This document shows positions 34,321 through 46,449 of a stretch of DNA of 64,000 nt, piece by piece (position 1 is the first letter of the stretch; each line of letters begins with the position of its first letter). A program made the translations under genes and the position numbers. Source of the DNA: Antilocapra americana (lineage: Eukaryota; Chordata; Mammalia; Artiodactyla; Antilocapridae); assembly GCA_007570785.1 (NCBI GenBank), contig ML660777.1, positions 3,549,436 to 3,613,435 on the forward strand, read 5' to 3'. The notes under the pieces were generated by a model. That model searched no databases. It saw only the letters and a program-made list of their open reading frames with translations, and was not told the origin of the DNA.

Positions 34321-36291
34321 TTCCATACATGCACATTGCAAAATGGCAGCTCACCAATGTCATTTTCATCCAGATGACTTGAAATATTTGTTGCTTATTG
34401 GAGGGGCTATACCACTTAAACTTGGGCAATATATTACAACATATGAGCACTTATCCATACATTTCTTTGGAAACCTGGTCTTATATATGTCTGCTTTTAA
34501 TGGCTAGTCTCAGTTATGGTAAGCATGTTATTCTGAAGATTTCTCCTTTGGTTAACCTTTAATCAAAATTTCTGCATTCAAGCCCCAACATAAGTAGTGC
34601 TTCATCTAAAAATCCTTCACCGCTTTACCTGTGCTTCCTTGAGTTTTCTTTTGCACGCTAGTGATAGCACAGTGTATTAGTGATGCACTGTGGTATTTGA
34701 TCGGCTTACACAGCCACCTCCTTCAGGCTGGGTGAGTGTGCCATGTTCACCCTTATATCTTATTCATTATTACAGAGTCAGACACAGTTTTTGTTCAACG
34801 CCTGACATCCTTAGAGCCAAGCTCCAGTCTAGTGAGTTTTAACACTAGGCAGAGTTTGATCTTATTCACTCATTCATGCATCCAACCAAAATTAACTGAG
34901 CACTTACCATATGCCAGATACTTATTTGTGCCAGAAGCTGAAAATACTGAGACTAATAAGACTTCGTCCCTTCTAGCTCTATAATCCAGGAAACTTTGGT
35001 TGCATGTAAGACAGGGTTTTCTAAGACACTCATGGAAATAGTTTGATGGGAAAAAAGGCAAAATTTTCTGTACCTCTTCAGTACTTTTATACAGGCATAA
35101 AATCTCTGTTTCAGAGAGAAATGCCACATCTCATACATTCTGAACGCAGAGTCTGACGCTCAAAACATGAAAGTTTTTTTAACACTGTCTATGCGACTGG
35201 TAAACTGTACTTTGAGATACTGTGAGTACGAACATCAGACAGAATACCTGTCCTTAAGTATACATTGCATTCATCAATGATAAATACTTGTGTTGAAAAT
35301 AATTTTAGCAGTGTAGGGGTTTCTATTAGCATACAATTTAAATTTAGGTTGCAAAAGGCTACATGGTGTTTAGAGATTAACAACTATTCAACAAGAGTCT
35401 ACTTTCAATAACATTAATGAGACTGCAAAATATATTTTAGCATTCAGAAGGAACGAAGATAGAATCCAACTGAAGATTCAAAAGCAGTTTATTCTCTTCC
35501 TGCCATTCCGACACATGCTGTTTGTCTTTCTTTTTTTCTGTTCTTCTAATTATGGTGTTCACAGCCTGCAAAGCAGACTGGCCATTGGCAGCAAAACTTC
35601 CAGTTTTTTATATTAGTCTGGAACCAGAAACATCAATTAGAAACCAGTTTTGTCATGTCCACTAATATGTCCTTGTTCTAACTGGCGTTACTGACCCTTA
35701 CTATGTTGACTTTTTGTTTCTTTGTTTTTGTACTTGTATTACAAGTGTCTTTCATTTGTCATTTGAAAAGGCGCTCCCATATTGCCTTTTGGAACACAGC
35801 CAATTTTATACCCAAATTGGTATTATTATCTCCAGGCATTGATTTGACCAGATGGGTAAGTTATTCTGAATAATAATGATGTGTACTTTATAGTACAAGT
35901 AAATACTATGTTCAAAGAAAGAACAGCATTGAAAAGAGTACATTAAGTTGAAATGTTAAAAATCTATTTTGATTTTCCCATAGAAACAATGTTACAATAG
36001 AGTTCCTAACCAGAAGCCACATGCTCAAATTCTATATATTCTGTCAAATGTCATACTAAATAAAAATAAGTAGTATATCATTTGAACAGTGTCATTTTTC
36101 TAAAGTCCACATAGATTAATTAGAAAAAATGCAAAAACTAACCATCAAGAGAAAACTGCATTTCACATGACAGGCTAATTAGGTGAGATGAATCTTTTGC
36201 TAATTAGGTGAGGTGGTCTTTTGCTGAATTCCAAGTGAGGATTCACTTCTTCAAAAGCGATTGGACCTACATTTTGCTCATGTCTGATCTT
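34321..36291. other. Intergenic with L2/MIR fragments
   Basis: L2-like 3' sequence at about 34560-34800 ('ccttcaggctgggtgagtgt') and a MIR/L2-like piece at 34860-34985 ('tgagcacttaccatatgcca'). The rest is unassigned. No gene seen. Confidence 0.5.
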
Positions 36292-36301
36292 ATCTATAAG
36301 T

Positions 36302-36528
36302 GCATGTGTGCATGCTAAGTGACTTCAGTCGTGCCCAATTCTTTGCAGCCCCATAGACTATAGGCTGCCAGGCTCCTCTGTCCATGGGATTCTCCAGGCA
36401 AGAATACTGGAGTGGGTAGTCATTCCCTTCTCCAGGGGCTCTTCCTTACCCAGGGATCAAACCCACATCTCTTACATCTCCTACATTAGCAGATGGGTTC
36501 TTTACCACTAGCACCACCTGGGAAGCCC
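36302..36528 (-). repeat. Bov-tA SINE, antisense, with TSD
   Basis: Flanked by atctataagt at 36292-36301 and 36529-36538. Contains ggctcctctgtccatgggat and tctccaggcaagaatactgg. Confidence 0.95.
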
Positions 36529-36703
36529 ATCTATAAGTACATTCACATAGGAAAGCTGCCTGAGCAGAAGTTTTGGCTTGCTTTTCATGTTTCTGAAGAT
36601 GCCCACGCTGTATATGTTATACCACCAAAATATAAGATCCATAACAGTCACAAACACAATGGCTAATATTAGATTTGCTTGCTATTCTGCTATGAATTAT
36701 ATA

Positions 36704-36914
36704 ATTGGTTAGTGTGTCACTAAGTGATGTCCGACTCTTTATGACCCCATAGACTATAGCCGCCCAGGCTTCTCTGTCCATGGGATTTCCCAGGCAAGAA
36801 TACTGGAGAAGATTGCCATTTCCTTCTCCCCAGGAATTTCCTGGATCAGGGACTGAAATTTTGTCTCCTGCATTGGCAGGCAGATTCTTTACCACTGAGC
36901 CACGAGAGAAGCCG
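36704..36914 (-). repeat. Bov-tA SINE, antisense, with 11-bp TSD
   Basis: Flanked by tgaattatata at 36693-36703 and 36915-36925. Contains aagtgatgtccgactcttta and ends ccactgagccacgagagaag. Confidence 0.95.
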
Positions 36915-36942
36915 TGAATTATATAGCCATAGAGGCAAATGA

Positions 36943-37156
36943 CTCATTGGAAAAGACCCTGATGATGGGAACAATTGAAGGAGGGAGAAGGGGAAGACAG
37001 AGGATGAGATGGTTGGATGGCATCGCCAACTAATGGACATGAGAAGCTCTGGGAGTTGGTGATGGACAAGGAGCTGTGGCGTGTTGCAGTCCATGGGGTC
37101 GCAAAGAGTCGGACACGACTGAGTGACTGAACTGAACTGAACTGAACTGAACTGAC
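36943..37156 (+). repeat. BovB 3' end with (ACTGA)n tail and 10-bp TSD
   Basis: Flanked by aggcaaatga at 36933-36942 and 37157-37166. The tail carries five gaact units after gagtgact. Heavily 5'-truncated, with small internal deletions. Confidence 0.95.
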
Positions 37157-37399
37157 AGGCAAATGAGAAGAACAAAGTCACCATAGACCATAAGTAAGTT
37201 CATGTCTGTCAGCCCCGTCGTGAGGAGCCATGAAATCCAAACCACAGAAGGCTGCAGGTTCAGTGCCAGTAGTAGATGGGCAGGATGCTCTGTCTTCCAG
37301 CATTAGTGTTTCAAACCTTTAGATTTTCTGTAGTTCTGTGATGCATTTGCTGAGTATTGTAGAGGGAAGAAAGAACAGAAGAGAGTTGCCCTGATCTTT

Positions 37400-37745
37400 A
37401 ACAGTTTTTTATTGAGGTGTACATTCACATAATAAACAGCACACATTAAAATTTTCAGCTTTATAAATTTTAACATCAAAATATCCTCATGAAACCATCA
37501 CTACAGTCAAAACAATGAGCATCTCCATCATCACAAAAAGTTTCTTCATTTATCTTTGTCATCTATGCCCCCCCCACCACCAAATCCCCTCAATAGATCT
37601 GGTTTCTGTCACTAGAGATTCATCACATTTTCTAGACTTTTGAATGAATGAAATCAAACAGAGTGCACATTTTTTTTTGCCAGGCTTCTTCCCCTAAGCA
37701 TAATTTTTTGAAGATTTTTCCATATTGTTGCATGTATCAGAGGCA
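37400..37745 (-). repeat. L1 fragment, antisense (older subfamily)
   Basis: 'ttttttattgaggtgtacat', 'tcatgaaaccatcactacag' and 'ttgttgcatgtatcagaggc' match the reverse of L1 3' sequence. It may extend to about 37915. Confidence 0.6.
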
Positions 37746-37915
37746 ATCTAGTTCTGACCCTATCCATTTTTGTCTCAAGAGGATCTCTCTCCTGCATTGC
37801 CTGAAGTCTAGAAAGCCATTGTTTTATATATTCAATTTTATCGTTTGTTTGTTTCATACAGGAGCATAAATCCTGCCCTTGTCCTTTCGTCTTGCCAAAA
37901 ATCAGGAGTCCCTGT

Positions 37916-38584
37916 CATAGAGTTTTGCAGAAAAAAAGGACTGTTGTTGAGGCTTATTTATCCCTTTCTAGGTTTTAAAACATTTCTACCTAACATAGTA
38001 TTCTCGTACTTAGCATGTGCTCTACTGTGACCAAAAGAGTGAATGACATCAGACAGCATCAATCCACTCTCAGGGGACACCAGAAAGTAGCAACCCATGA
38101 CCTCTGCTTCGCCAAACTTGTCCTTAAGAGGGTTGCTAGTATAGAGTTGACTTTCCTTCTAGAATGTAAGCACTTGAAGTTCTGAAATGAGGGGGAAACA
38201 AAAAACAAAGGACACTACACAGTTCAGTGCTGTGGATATTGAAGAATAAGGCAATTCGTGGGATTATAAGTTTCCAGTACCATTAGCTTCTGTATTTAAA
38301 AAATTGCATTCCATAAACTGACTTTCCCACCTTTTGCAGACATGATTGTCTCTGGTAATACAGCCATTTGAAAGGTAACAACAACAGTAATAAATGGATA
38401 TTGAATGCTTACTATCTACTAGGACATGTTCACACATATAAAGCCAGCTCTGTCTAGGGTCTCCTTTCAAAGCCAGTGCAGTCTCATGCTAATTCGACAA
38501 AAAGGCAAGCTGATTAACAATATTAATTATTAATATTTATATTAATAAATATATCCACAAAGCAATATTGCAATTCTTTGCTCT
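37916..38584. other. Intergenic, no feature recognised
   Basis: AT-rich sequence with a MIR-like trace near 38395-38440. Nothing else assignable. Confidence 0.45.
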
Positions 38585-40178
38585 TGTTCATTCACTAAGT
38601 CATGTCCAAATCTTTGCAAATCATGGACCACAGCATGCCAGGCTTCCCTGTCCTTCACCATCTCCCTGAGTTTGCTCAAATTCATGTCCATTGAGTCGGT
38701 GATGCTATCTAATAATTTCATCCTCTAATAATGTCTGCGTCTAAGTGAGTGATCACACCGTCATGGTTATCTGGGTCATGACAGTCTTTTTTGTATAGTT
38801 CTTCTGTGTATTCTTGCCACCTCTTCTTAATATCTCCTGCTTCTGTTAGGTCCATACCATTTCTGTCCTTTATTGAGCCCATCTTTGCATGAAAAGTTCC
38901 CTAAGTATCTCTAATTTTCATGAAGAGATCTCTAGTCTTTCCCATTCTATTGTTTTCCTCTATTTCTTTGCATTGATCACTGAGGAAGGCTTTCTTGTCT
39001 CTCTTTATTATTCTTTCGAACTCTGCATTCAAATGGGTATATCTTTCTTTTTCTCCTTTTCCTTTCACTTATCTTCTTTTCATAGCTATTTGTAAGGCTT
39101 CCTCAGACAACCATTTTGCTTTTCGCATTTCTTTTTCTTCGGGATGGTCTTGATCCCTGCCTCCTGTACAATGACATGACCTTTTGTCCATAGTTTTTCA
39201 GGCATTCTGTCTATCAGATCTAATCCCTTGAATCTATTTCTCACTTCCACTGTATAATCGTAAGGGATTTGATTTAGGTCATACCTGAATGGTCTAGTGG
39301 TCTTCCCTACTTTCTTCAATTTCAGTCTGAATTTGGCAATAAGGAGTTCATGATCTGAGCCACAGTCAAATCCCAGTCTTGTTTTTGCTGACTGTATAGA
39401 ACTTCTCCATCTTTGTTTGCAAAGAATATAATCAATCTGATTTTGGTGTTGACCATCTGGTGATGTCCATGTGTAGAGTCTTCTCTTGTGTTGTTGGAAG
39501 AGGGTGTTTGCTATGACCAGTACGTTCTCTTGGCAAAGCTCTATTAACATTTGCCCTGCTTCTTCTGTACTCTAAGGCCAAATTTGCCTATTACTTCAGT
39601 ATTTCTTGAGTTCCTACTTTTGCAATCCAGTCCCTTATAATTTGAAAAGGAAATCTTTTTGGGGTGTTAGTTTTAGGAGGTCTTGTAGGTCTTCCTAGAA
39701 ACATTCAACTTCAGCTTCTTCAGAATAACTGGTCAGGGCATAGACTTGGATTACTCTGATATTGAACTATTTGCCTTAGAAACAAACAGAGATCATCCTG
39801 TTGTTTTTGAGATTGCATCCAATTACTGCATTTGGGACTCTTTTGTTGACTATGATGTCTACTCGATTTCTTCTTAGGGATTCTTGGCCACAGTAGTAGA
39901 TACAATGGTTATCTGAGTTAAATTCACCCATTCCAGTTCATTTTAGTTCTCTGATTCCTAAAATGTCAATGCTCACTCTTGCCATCTCCTGTTTGACCAC
40001 TTCCAAATTGCCTTAATTCATGGACTTAACATTCCAGGTTACTATGCAATATTGCTCTTTACAGCATCAGACTTTACTTCCATCACCAGTCACATCCACA
40101 ACTTGGTATTGTTTTTGCTTTGGCTCCGTCTCTTCTTTCTTTCCAAAGTTATTTCTCCACTGATCTCCAGTAGCAGTA
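38585..40178 (-). repeat. BovB with endonuclease domain, RT region deleted
   Basis: Antisense. The left 140 bp are the BovB 3' tail. At about 38725-38735 it jumps straight to sequence between the endonuclease and RT, so the RT-coding part is missing. Minus-strand 39086-39550 keeps an open stretch of the APE-type endonuclease: QHQNQIDYILC, FDCGSDHELLIAKFRLKLKK (the SDH motif holds the catalytic His) and the conserved DLNQIPYDYTVEVRNRF. Frames upstream are broken. The longest BovB copy in the window, not functional. Confidence 0.93.
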
Positions 40179-40511
40179 AGAGGCAAAATCAGCTTTGAGC
40201 CCAGCAGTGAGACTCTGGAGTCTTTTTCTTATAATACTTTCTCCCAATTAGTCTTTGATTTTATTTTCAAAATTAAAGCCATGGATTATCACAGCTTTCT
40301 GAATGGCAGAAATTTGCTTTTATTTAGAAAATGAAAAGCAAAAAGAAATGGAAAAGCAAAAGAAGATGAAAATTGGTCTTTTGTAGCGGTGCTCATGTCC
40401 AGTTACTGGGCATATCCCCGTTACTTCCTCATTAAGTTCCTTTGTCAAAGTTCTTTGTCTTTTTCAGGGCAGAAGTAATACTGCATAAAGCTGAGTCTTG
40501 AATTGTCCACT

Positions 40512-40727
40512 CAGTGCTGTGCAACAGAAAGTTCTGTGATGATCTGAATGTTTTATATCTGCACCAGCCAATGGACTATCTACCTGCCGCATGTGGCTAT
40601 TGAATGCTTAAAGTGTGGCTAATGTGACTTGGGAACAGTATCTTTCATTTATTTTAGTATGGGCTAATTTAAATTTAAAATAAACCTCCACATGTGGCTA
40701 GAGGTTACTGTATTGAGCAGTGCAGAT
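40512..40727 (-). repeat. hAT-type MER DNA transposon fossil
   Basis: Begins cagtgctgtgcaacagaaag and ends tactgtattgagcagtgcag, forming imperfect terminal inverted repeats. Internal 'catgtggctattgaatgct' and 'cacatgtggctagaggttac' occur in a known MER family that I cannot number confidently. Confidence 0.55.
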
Positions 40728-40906
40728 CTATCACAAGGAAGTTTCCATTTCTCACCCATGGGATAGCATAAAAAGGCATTTGTAAGATATTAATTCAAAT
40801 CTATGAGAACCAAATGAAGGCTCCAGCTTCTCTCTAGGACTTCATTTTAGCCACTCTTCCTTTTCCCCTTTCCCCTCCAGACAGTACATGCACATAAACA
40901 CACACA

Positions 40907-40933
40907 CTCTCTCTCTCTCTCTCTCTCTCTCTC
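40907..40933. repeat. (CT)n microsatellite
   Basis: Uninterrupted CT repeat of about 27 bp, preceded by (CA)n. Confidence 0.97.
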
Positions 40934-41854
40934 GTCACACTAGGTGAATAGCTTATTTCCTGAGTATATCTTGGACTTCCGTGTTGCCCAGACTTTATTT
41001 TACCTTCCTGGCATGCCCCTCCCCCTTTGCCTTGCATTTGTCTCTTTCATTCTCAAAAAATTATCTTCTCTTTCTTGCTCCCCTGGTTCGCATTGACAGG
41101 GTCCCTTTTTCCAGTGCTGCTAGGTAAAGACGACATAAAATGGAGTATCTATCAAGTCATACACAGAGAATGGATGGATGAAGTAGCAGAGAAAGAGACA
41201 GGAGGCAAGAATATCCAAATCCAAATCAATATCACAGAACTGCAGAGGGGCATGAAATGTCCCTGGTACCACATCAAACATCTTTTTGTGATAAACCTCA
41301 GATCTGCCTCCGTTATCTGTAAGATGGTTTAGTGCATATTGCTGTTTTGAACAGGGTTGTTATAGCTCCTTCAGTTGAGAAATACAAGTTTGTGTCATAA
41401 ATGTACCCCATCATCTCATGTGGGGCATAGAAATGCTGGTTTGGGGCTTTCCAGCAGAACATGATGGCCCCCCAGAACAATTGGATACGGCTCTCATGAA
41501 GGGTAGAGTTCAGGAGCCTTTACTCTGTTACTATTCAATATGGTCACGATGTCCCTAGAGTTGGTAAGAATAGTGCAGACTACAAAAGGAATCTTTCAGG
41601 GCTCTTTGGAAAGAGTCTTCTAAAATGCTTCTCATTACTAAAGGACGGCTGGGATGTGCCACTCAGATACAAAGGACCTGTCCGTCCGTGCAGGGAGCTG
41701 ACATCCTCCAGCTTCGGTACCTTCAGGAGCCTAGACAGCTCCCAGGCCCTGCTTGGGCATGGCTTACAAGAGCCCTGCCATCTCTCTCCAGTGCAGAACT
41801 CCTCTCCAGGCAATCTCTCCACCACAGCTCTCTTTTGGGTTGGCCCAAAATAAA
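40934..41854. other. Intergenic, GC-richer patch, MIR trace
   Basis: A MIR-like trace in reverse at about 41300-41365 ('cgttatctgtaagatggttt', 'cagggttgttat'). GC-richer unassigned sequence at 41640-41830. No gene seen. Confidence 0.45.
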
Positions 41855-42103
41855 ATGAAAACAGACTCATAGATGAGGGGAAAAAAACAGAGGGGAGGGG
41901 AAGGTGGGAGAGGGCGAAATAGATGCAAAGGATTAAGAGGCACAAACCACCCGGATGGAATATATAGCATATGGAATATGGTCAGTAATATCTGAATAAC
42001 TTCATATGAGGACAGATGGTTACTAGAATTACTGTGGTGATCATTTCATCATGGATGCAAATGTCAAATCACCATGAAGTACACCTGAAAAACAAACCTC
42101 ATT
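41855..42103 (+). repeat. L1 3' UTR (older subfamily)
   Basis: 'gattaagaggcacaaaccac', 'gacagatggttactagaatt', actgtggtgatcatttcatc and 'gaagtacacctgaaaaacaa' are typical of L1 3' ends. Confidence 0.7.
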
Positions 42104-43067
42104 ATTTTTTTTTCATAACCACACAGAAGGTTGATGTAGAGAAAATTAACAGTCGAGTTTCAACCAAAAAGGCATGAAATCTGAATGTGCAGTTAACTGT
42201 TGGATCCTGTGGAGGCAAAAGCAAAAAAAAAAAAAAAAAAGGGATTCTTTGGGTTTTTGTCAATTTTTGATCCATTCTTTAGCATGCCAGGTACACAGCC
42301 TCCCCGACGGGGGTTATTAAAGCCCTTACAGATTACAAAATAAATCTTCTTGGCTTTCCCAACCCAATCACACTTTTATGCACATGTTGATCAAATAAAT
42401 TTAGTTTATTTGACTAGAAACAACTGTTATCTTTTCAGACATTGTTTCAAAAAGATAAGGTGGAAATTTTTGAGTTTTCAAGGCCATATGCAATAACATT
42501 TCCTTTTAATCAGAAACTAGACCTTAGCCAAAAGGCTGAGAAATTACTCCCTTTCTAATCCGGAAGGAACATTACTAATGTAGTAGTTGTGACCTCTACT
42601 CAGTTATGCTCCTTATTTTCAAGTTCAATTCTTCAGCTGGGTTCAGAGTGTTATATAAGGAAAAGTTGAAGATATGGATTATTATTTACGAAGAATTCAA
42701 CATCAAACTTTTCATATCATATTCATTTACTTCTTTTAGTCAGATTTTAGGCCTGTAATAATCCAATTTAAAAACTACTGAGTTATCCTTCACATAATGC
42801 CAGGTTTGATAGGCAAAACCCTACTAGCAACAAGAACAAATAAGAAAACAGACAACCACATCATATAGGAAGCTCTGTCACAGAAGAAAGAGCTAAATCC
42901 AGTTTGGGGAGAGTAAGAAAGTAAAACAAAAACTGGAACCTGAAAAATGAGCAAGGATTAGCAAGGTTTCAGCAAGGGTTGGGGAAAAGGGAAAATGCTG
43001 AGTTAGAAAGAATTGCATTTGCAAATTTCCCAGAAGCAAAAGAGGCTGGATAGTGTTTAAGGTTAAG
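42104..43067. other. Intergenic, no feature recognised
   Basis: Contains an 18-bp A run (42223-42240). No gene or assignable repeat. Confidence 0.45.
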
Positions 43068-43080
43068 CATAGAGTTTGGA

Positions 43081-43291
43081 GGGCTTCCCTGGTCACTCAG
43101 ATGGTAAAGATTTTGCCTGCAATGCAGGAGACTCTTGTTTGATCCCTGGGTCAGGAAGATCCCCCTGGAGAAGGGAACTGCTACACACCCCAGTACTCTT
43201 GCCTGGAGAATCCCATGGACAGAGGAGCCTGTGGGCTACAGTCCATGGAATCACAGAGTTAGACACAACTAAGTGGCTACATTACACTTTT
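43081..43291 (+). repeat. Bov-tA SINE with 13-bp TSD
   Basis: catagagtttgga (43068-43080) and catagtgtttgga (43292-43304) flank the copy (12/13). It contains gggcttccctggtcactcag. Confidence 0.95.
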
Positions 43292-43304
43292 CATAGTGTT
43301 TGGA

Positions 43305-45021
43305 AGAATAAGGGCAGGTGATGCTGAAAGGTAAGATTGGAGATGCAAATGAGACCAGATCCACAAGGAAGGACGCATTCATGGAGCCTTCACCTTTAAA
43401 CTTGATTGCTCAATCACATGTATGCTGACTCCTCATTTATTCCCCATGATAAACATGCTTAGAAAGTCTATTGTCATTTTTATAAAATAAATTAGATTGG
43501 CTCAGTGGAAAATGATTTGCTACTTTTGTTTCATAAAGGTACTCTGTATTCTGTGCATGAGACAATCCCCTTGATATGAAAGTGACAGGTGGTTGAGGAA
43601 GGAATGTTGAGAGCCAGAAGGAATGTTGCCTTTCTTTCTGCAGTTCACAAGTTGTTTCCAAGCCACAGATTTCCACACCCTTCTGCACAACCCATTAGGA
43701 AATTCATCCATGACTCTTGTAGGATTAGACCTTAGACCGATTCCCAAGGGGGGTCTTTGGCCAAAATAAAAAGTGACTCATTCGACAGAATTAGGACCCT
43801 GAGATTCTTGCTTCTATTTTTAGAGGTATTAGATCCAGAGAATCCAAGTTATAATGACAAACTTCATGGGTAAGTTAACTGAGTAAGAATGACAAACCAA
43901 AACCTCCCTGGAGTGTAAATTGCATATCACAACTACTTGGCAAGGTTAAGAACAAAGCTCGTACAATAGCTGAGTAATGTGGTGACCTGACAGTCCTCTC
44001 CATAATGGTGACTGGTCACTAGGCTGACAGATTATAAGCTAAATCAAGATAAAAGAGGGTTTTAAGTAATATAAAGTTAGCATTATTTTATACTGCACAT
44101 ATTGTTCATTTTTCAAAGATCCTTGCCTCAGCCTTATAAAACAATGCCTAAAACATTGTATTAAAAAATTAATACAGAATATGTATTAATATATAATATG
44201 TAATAAATTAATATGTGGCAACCGCAGGATGTCTGTTCTTTGAGCAAGTATAATCTTTGACTTTAGGTCTTCTCAATGCCTTCAAGTTGGGAAGAATAAA
44301 ACTATTAAAAATAATGAATAAAATTATCTAGGGAACAAGTCCAGATATTTAGGTCTGTTGAGGTTTCTTATAGTTATGTGTACTCCATATCACAGTTCAA
44401 CTATATTACAGTTCTGCCCTTAGCAAACTGGCCAGCTTCCCATGGGGTTAGGGATGTAAAAACAAATAAAAAGTATGTTCTCTCTTAAAACAAATATGAC
44501 GGTGTGACTTTGCATTCCAATTAAAAATTAATGGGTATATTGGAACTTTCTCAAAATTAGGTTGGAAATCTATCGTAAACCACTTTAAGCTTTAGGGTGG
44601 AGGGGCAGAATTTACTGCCTTAAGTAACCAGACAGGCCATTATGGGTTGGCTGTGAGGATGCTCAGGAGGACGCGCACTGTCATCAGGCTCTTGATCTCA
44701 GCTGGGCTGTCCTCATTCTCGGCTCTTTCCAAGAGCTGGCAAAGATGGCACCTAGCCACTCTAGACTCCATTATCTTTATGACTGTAGGTCCCAGTGAAA
44801 GAGAGCACCTCTCCTCTTGACAATTCGAATTCCTTGCCCACCCTTGAACTGTTTTCTGTGTGCAAGGGAGTGAAGAAGTCTTGACTGATCTGGCCAAGGT
44901 AACTGTTACCTTGAACTTGGATGAATGAGGAGTGGGTAATAGGTTGGGTCTCCAGAAAGAAAACGTACAGAGTGAACAACAAAAAGAAAACAAATACAAA
45001 AAATAGGATGCAGATATATTC
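43305..45021. other. Intergenic, no gene recognised
   Basis: AT-rich patch at 44160-44215. A 119-codon minus-strand open stretch at 44640-44999 has no similarity I recognise. Otherwise featureless. Confidence 0.45.
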
Positions 45022-45112
45022 TAGATCAGTTCAGTCCAGTTGCTCAGTCCTGTCCGACTCTTTGTGACCCCATGGACTTCAGTACACAGGGTTTCCTTGT
45101 CCATCACCTTCT
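45022..45112 (-). repeat. BovB/Bov-A tail fragment
   Basis: gatcagttcagtccagttgc, tgtccgactctttgtgaccc, then gtccatcaccttctagacag. Antisense and very short. Confidence 0.85.
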
Positions 45113-45405
45113 AGACAGGCAATCAAATAAAGAAAAAGTTTCTTTATCAATGGCTAAAATATATAAGCATCTTTAAAAAATAATTTTCCACAGTTCTGTC
45201 CATACTTCACAAGAATATGTTATAATACTGTTTAGAAGGAAAAATTATTTGTCTCTTCTACCAAAAAGGATTGTTTAAGATCACCAAAAATTTCCCAGGA
45301 CACTGAATTAAAATATATTTTAAAATAGTGTATTTAAATTCAAATGACTATCAATAGACATATTATTTGCAGGGGAAACAAAACACTTTGCTCAGAATAT
45401 GTCTT

Positions 45406-45592
45406 TTTTTTTTTTACTTAACTGTTTAAAATTTTTATTTATTTATTTTTTTATTAGTTTTGCCAAACAATGACATGATATCACCATGGGTTTACATATG
45501 CTCCCCCTCCGGAATCCCCCTCCCTCCTCCCTCCCCCCGGGAAATCTCGTTGCACCAGTCCCAAGCATCAATCCTGGGCTGGCTATTGCTTA
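45406..45592 (-). repeat. Young bovine-type L1 3' end with 13-bp TSD
   Basis: cagaatatgtctt at 45393-45405 and 45593-45605 flanks a T-tailed antisense L1 3' UTR (gttttgccaaacaatgacat, 'ggaaatctcgttgcaccagt'). Strongly 5'-truncated (about 187 bp). Confidence 0.95.
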
Positions 45593-45868
45593 CAGAATAT
45601 GTCTTGATGGAATTTAATTGGTTCACATATCAGGCAAAGAAAAAGAATCAGAATGACATTTTGGGAACTGACTTAAAGGTTGGTCTACTTCTGAAACTTA
45701 TTCATTGTGCTATACAACCAAAACCTACTAGCTTATTGATGAAAATTCTTAGGGTCCTTCAAAACATTCTTTGTATAAGATACTTTTAATAAAATATTGC
45801 AAACATATCTTTATACGTAACGTAGAGGGGTTGATCTTTATTCCATTACTGTTAAATAACAGGCTGCT

Positions 45869-46104
45869 TTGTTGCTGTTTAGTCACTAAGTCATGTCTGA
45901 CATTTTTGTGACCCCCATGGACTCCTCACCAGGCTCCTCTGCCCATGGGATTCTCCCGGCAAGTATACTAGAGTGGGTTGCCATTGCCAATTCCAAGACA
46001 TCTTCCTGACCCAGGGATTGAACCTGTGCCTCCCGCATTGGCAGGCGAATTCTCCACTGCATTGGCAGGCGAATTCTCCACCACTGAGCCACCAGGGAAG
46101 CCCT
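45869..46104 (-). repeat. Bov-tA SINE, antisense, with 24-bp tandem duplication
   Basis: The unit gcattggcaggcgaattctc followed by cac[t/c] is present twice in tandem (46035-46058, 46059-46082), in the tRNA-like head. The element ends accagggaagccct. Confidence 0.94.
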
Positions 46105-46116
46105 AAACAGATGCTT

Positions 46117-46328
46117 GCATGCATACTAAGTCACTTCATTCATGTCTGACTCTGTGACCCTATGGACTATAGCCTACCAAGTTCCTCTGTCCATGGCATT
46201 CTCCAGGTGAGAATACTGGAGTGGGTAGTATTTCCCTTCTCCAGTGGATCTTCCCAACCCAGGAATTGAACTGGGGTCTCCTACATTGCAGGCAGACTCT
46301 TTACCAGATGAGCTATGAGGGAAGCCCT
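46117..46328 (-). repeat. Bov-tA SINE, antisense (first unit of a 1.5-mer)
   Basis: atactaagtcacttcattca, ctccaggtgagaatactgga, ends atgagggaagccc. It joins directly to a second partial unit. Confidence 0.9.
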
Positions 46329-46449
46329 GGAGTGGGTTGCCATTTCCTCCTCCAGAGGATCTTCTCACCCCAGGAATCGAACCTGAGTCTCTTACCTCTC
46401 TTGCACTGGCAGACAAGTTCTTTACCACTGGTGCCACCTCAGAAGCCCA
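46329..46449 (-). repeat. Bov-tA partial second unit, antisense
   Basis: Begins tggagtgggttgccatttcc (mid-element) and ends ccacctcagaagccc. A direct repeat of about 12 bp (aaacagatgctt 46105-46116, aaatagatgctt 46450-46461) brackets both units together. Confidence 0.88.

Noticed and set aside
39086..39550. Endonuclease-like open frame as a domesticated host gene
   Set aside because: It is part of a BovB copy with broken frames on both sides. Nothing indicates selection.
41836..41850. gggttggcccaaaa as a mariner terminal repeat
   Set aside because: No partner inverted repeat or transposase-like sequence was found at a sensible distance.
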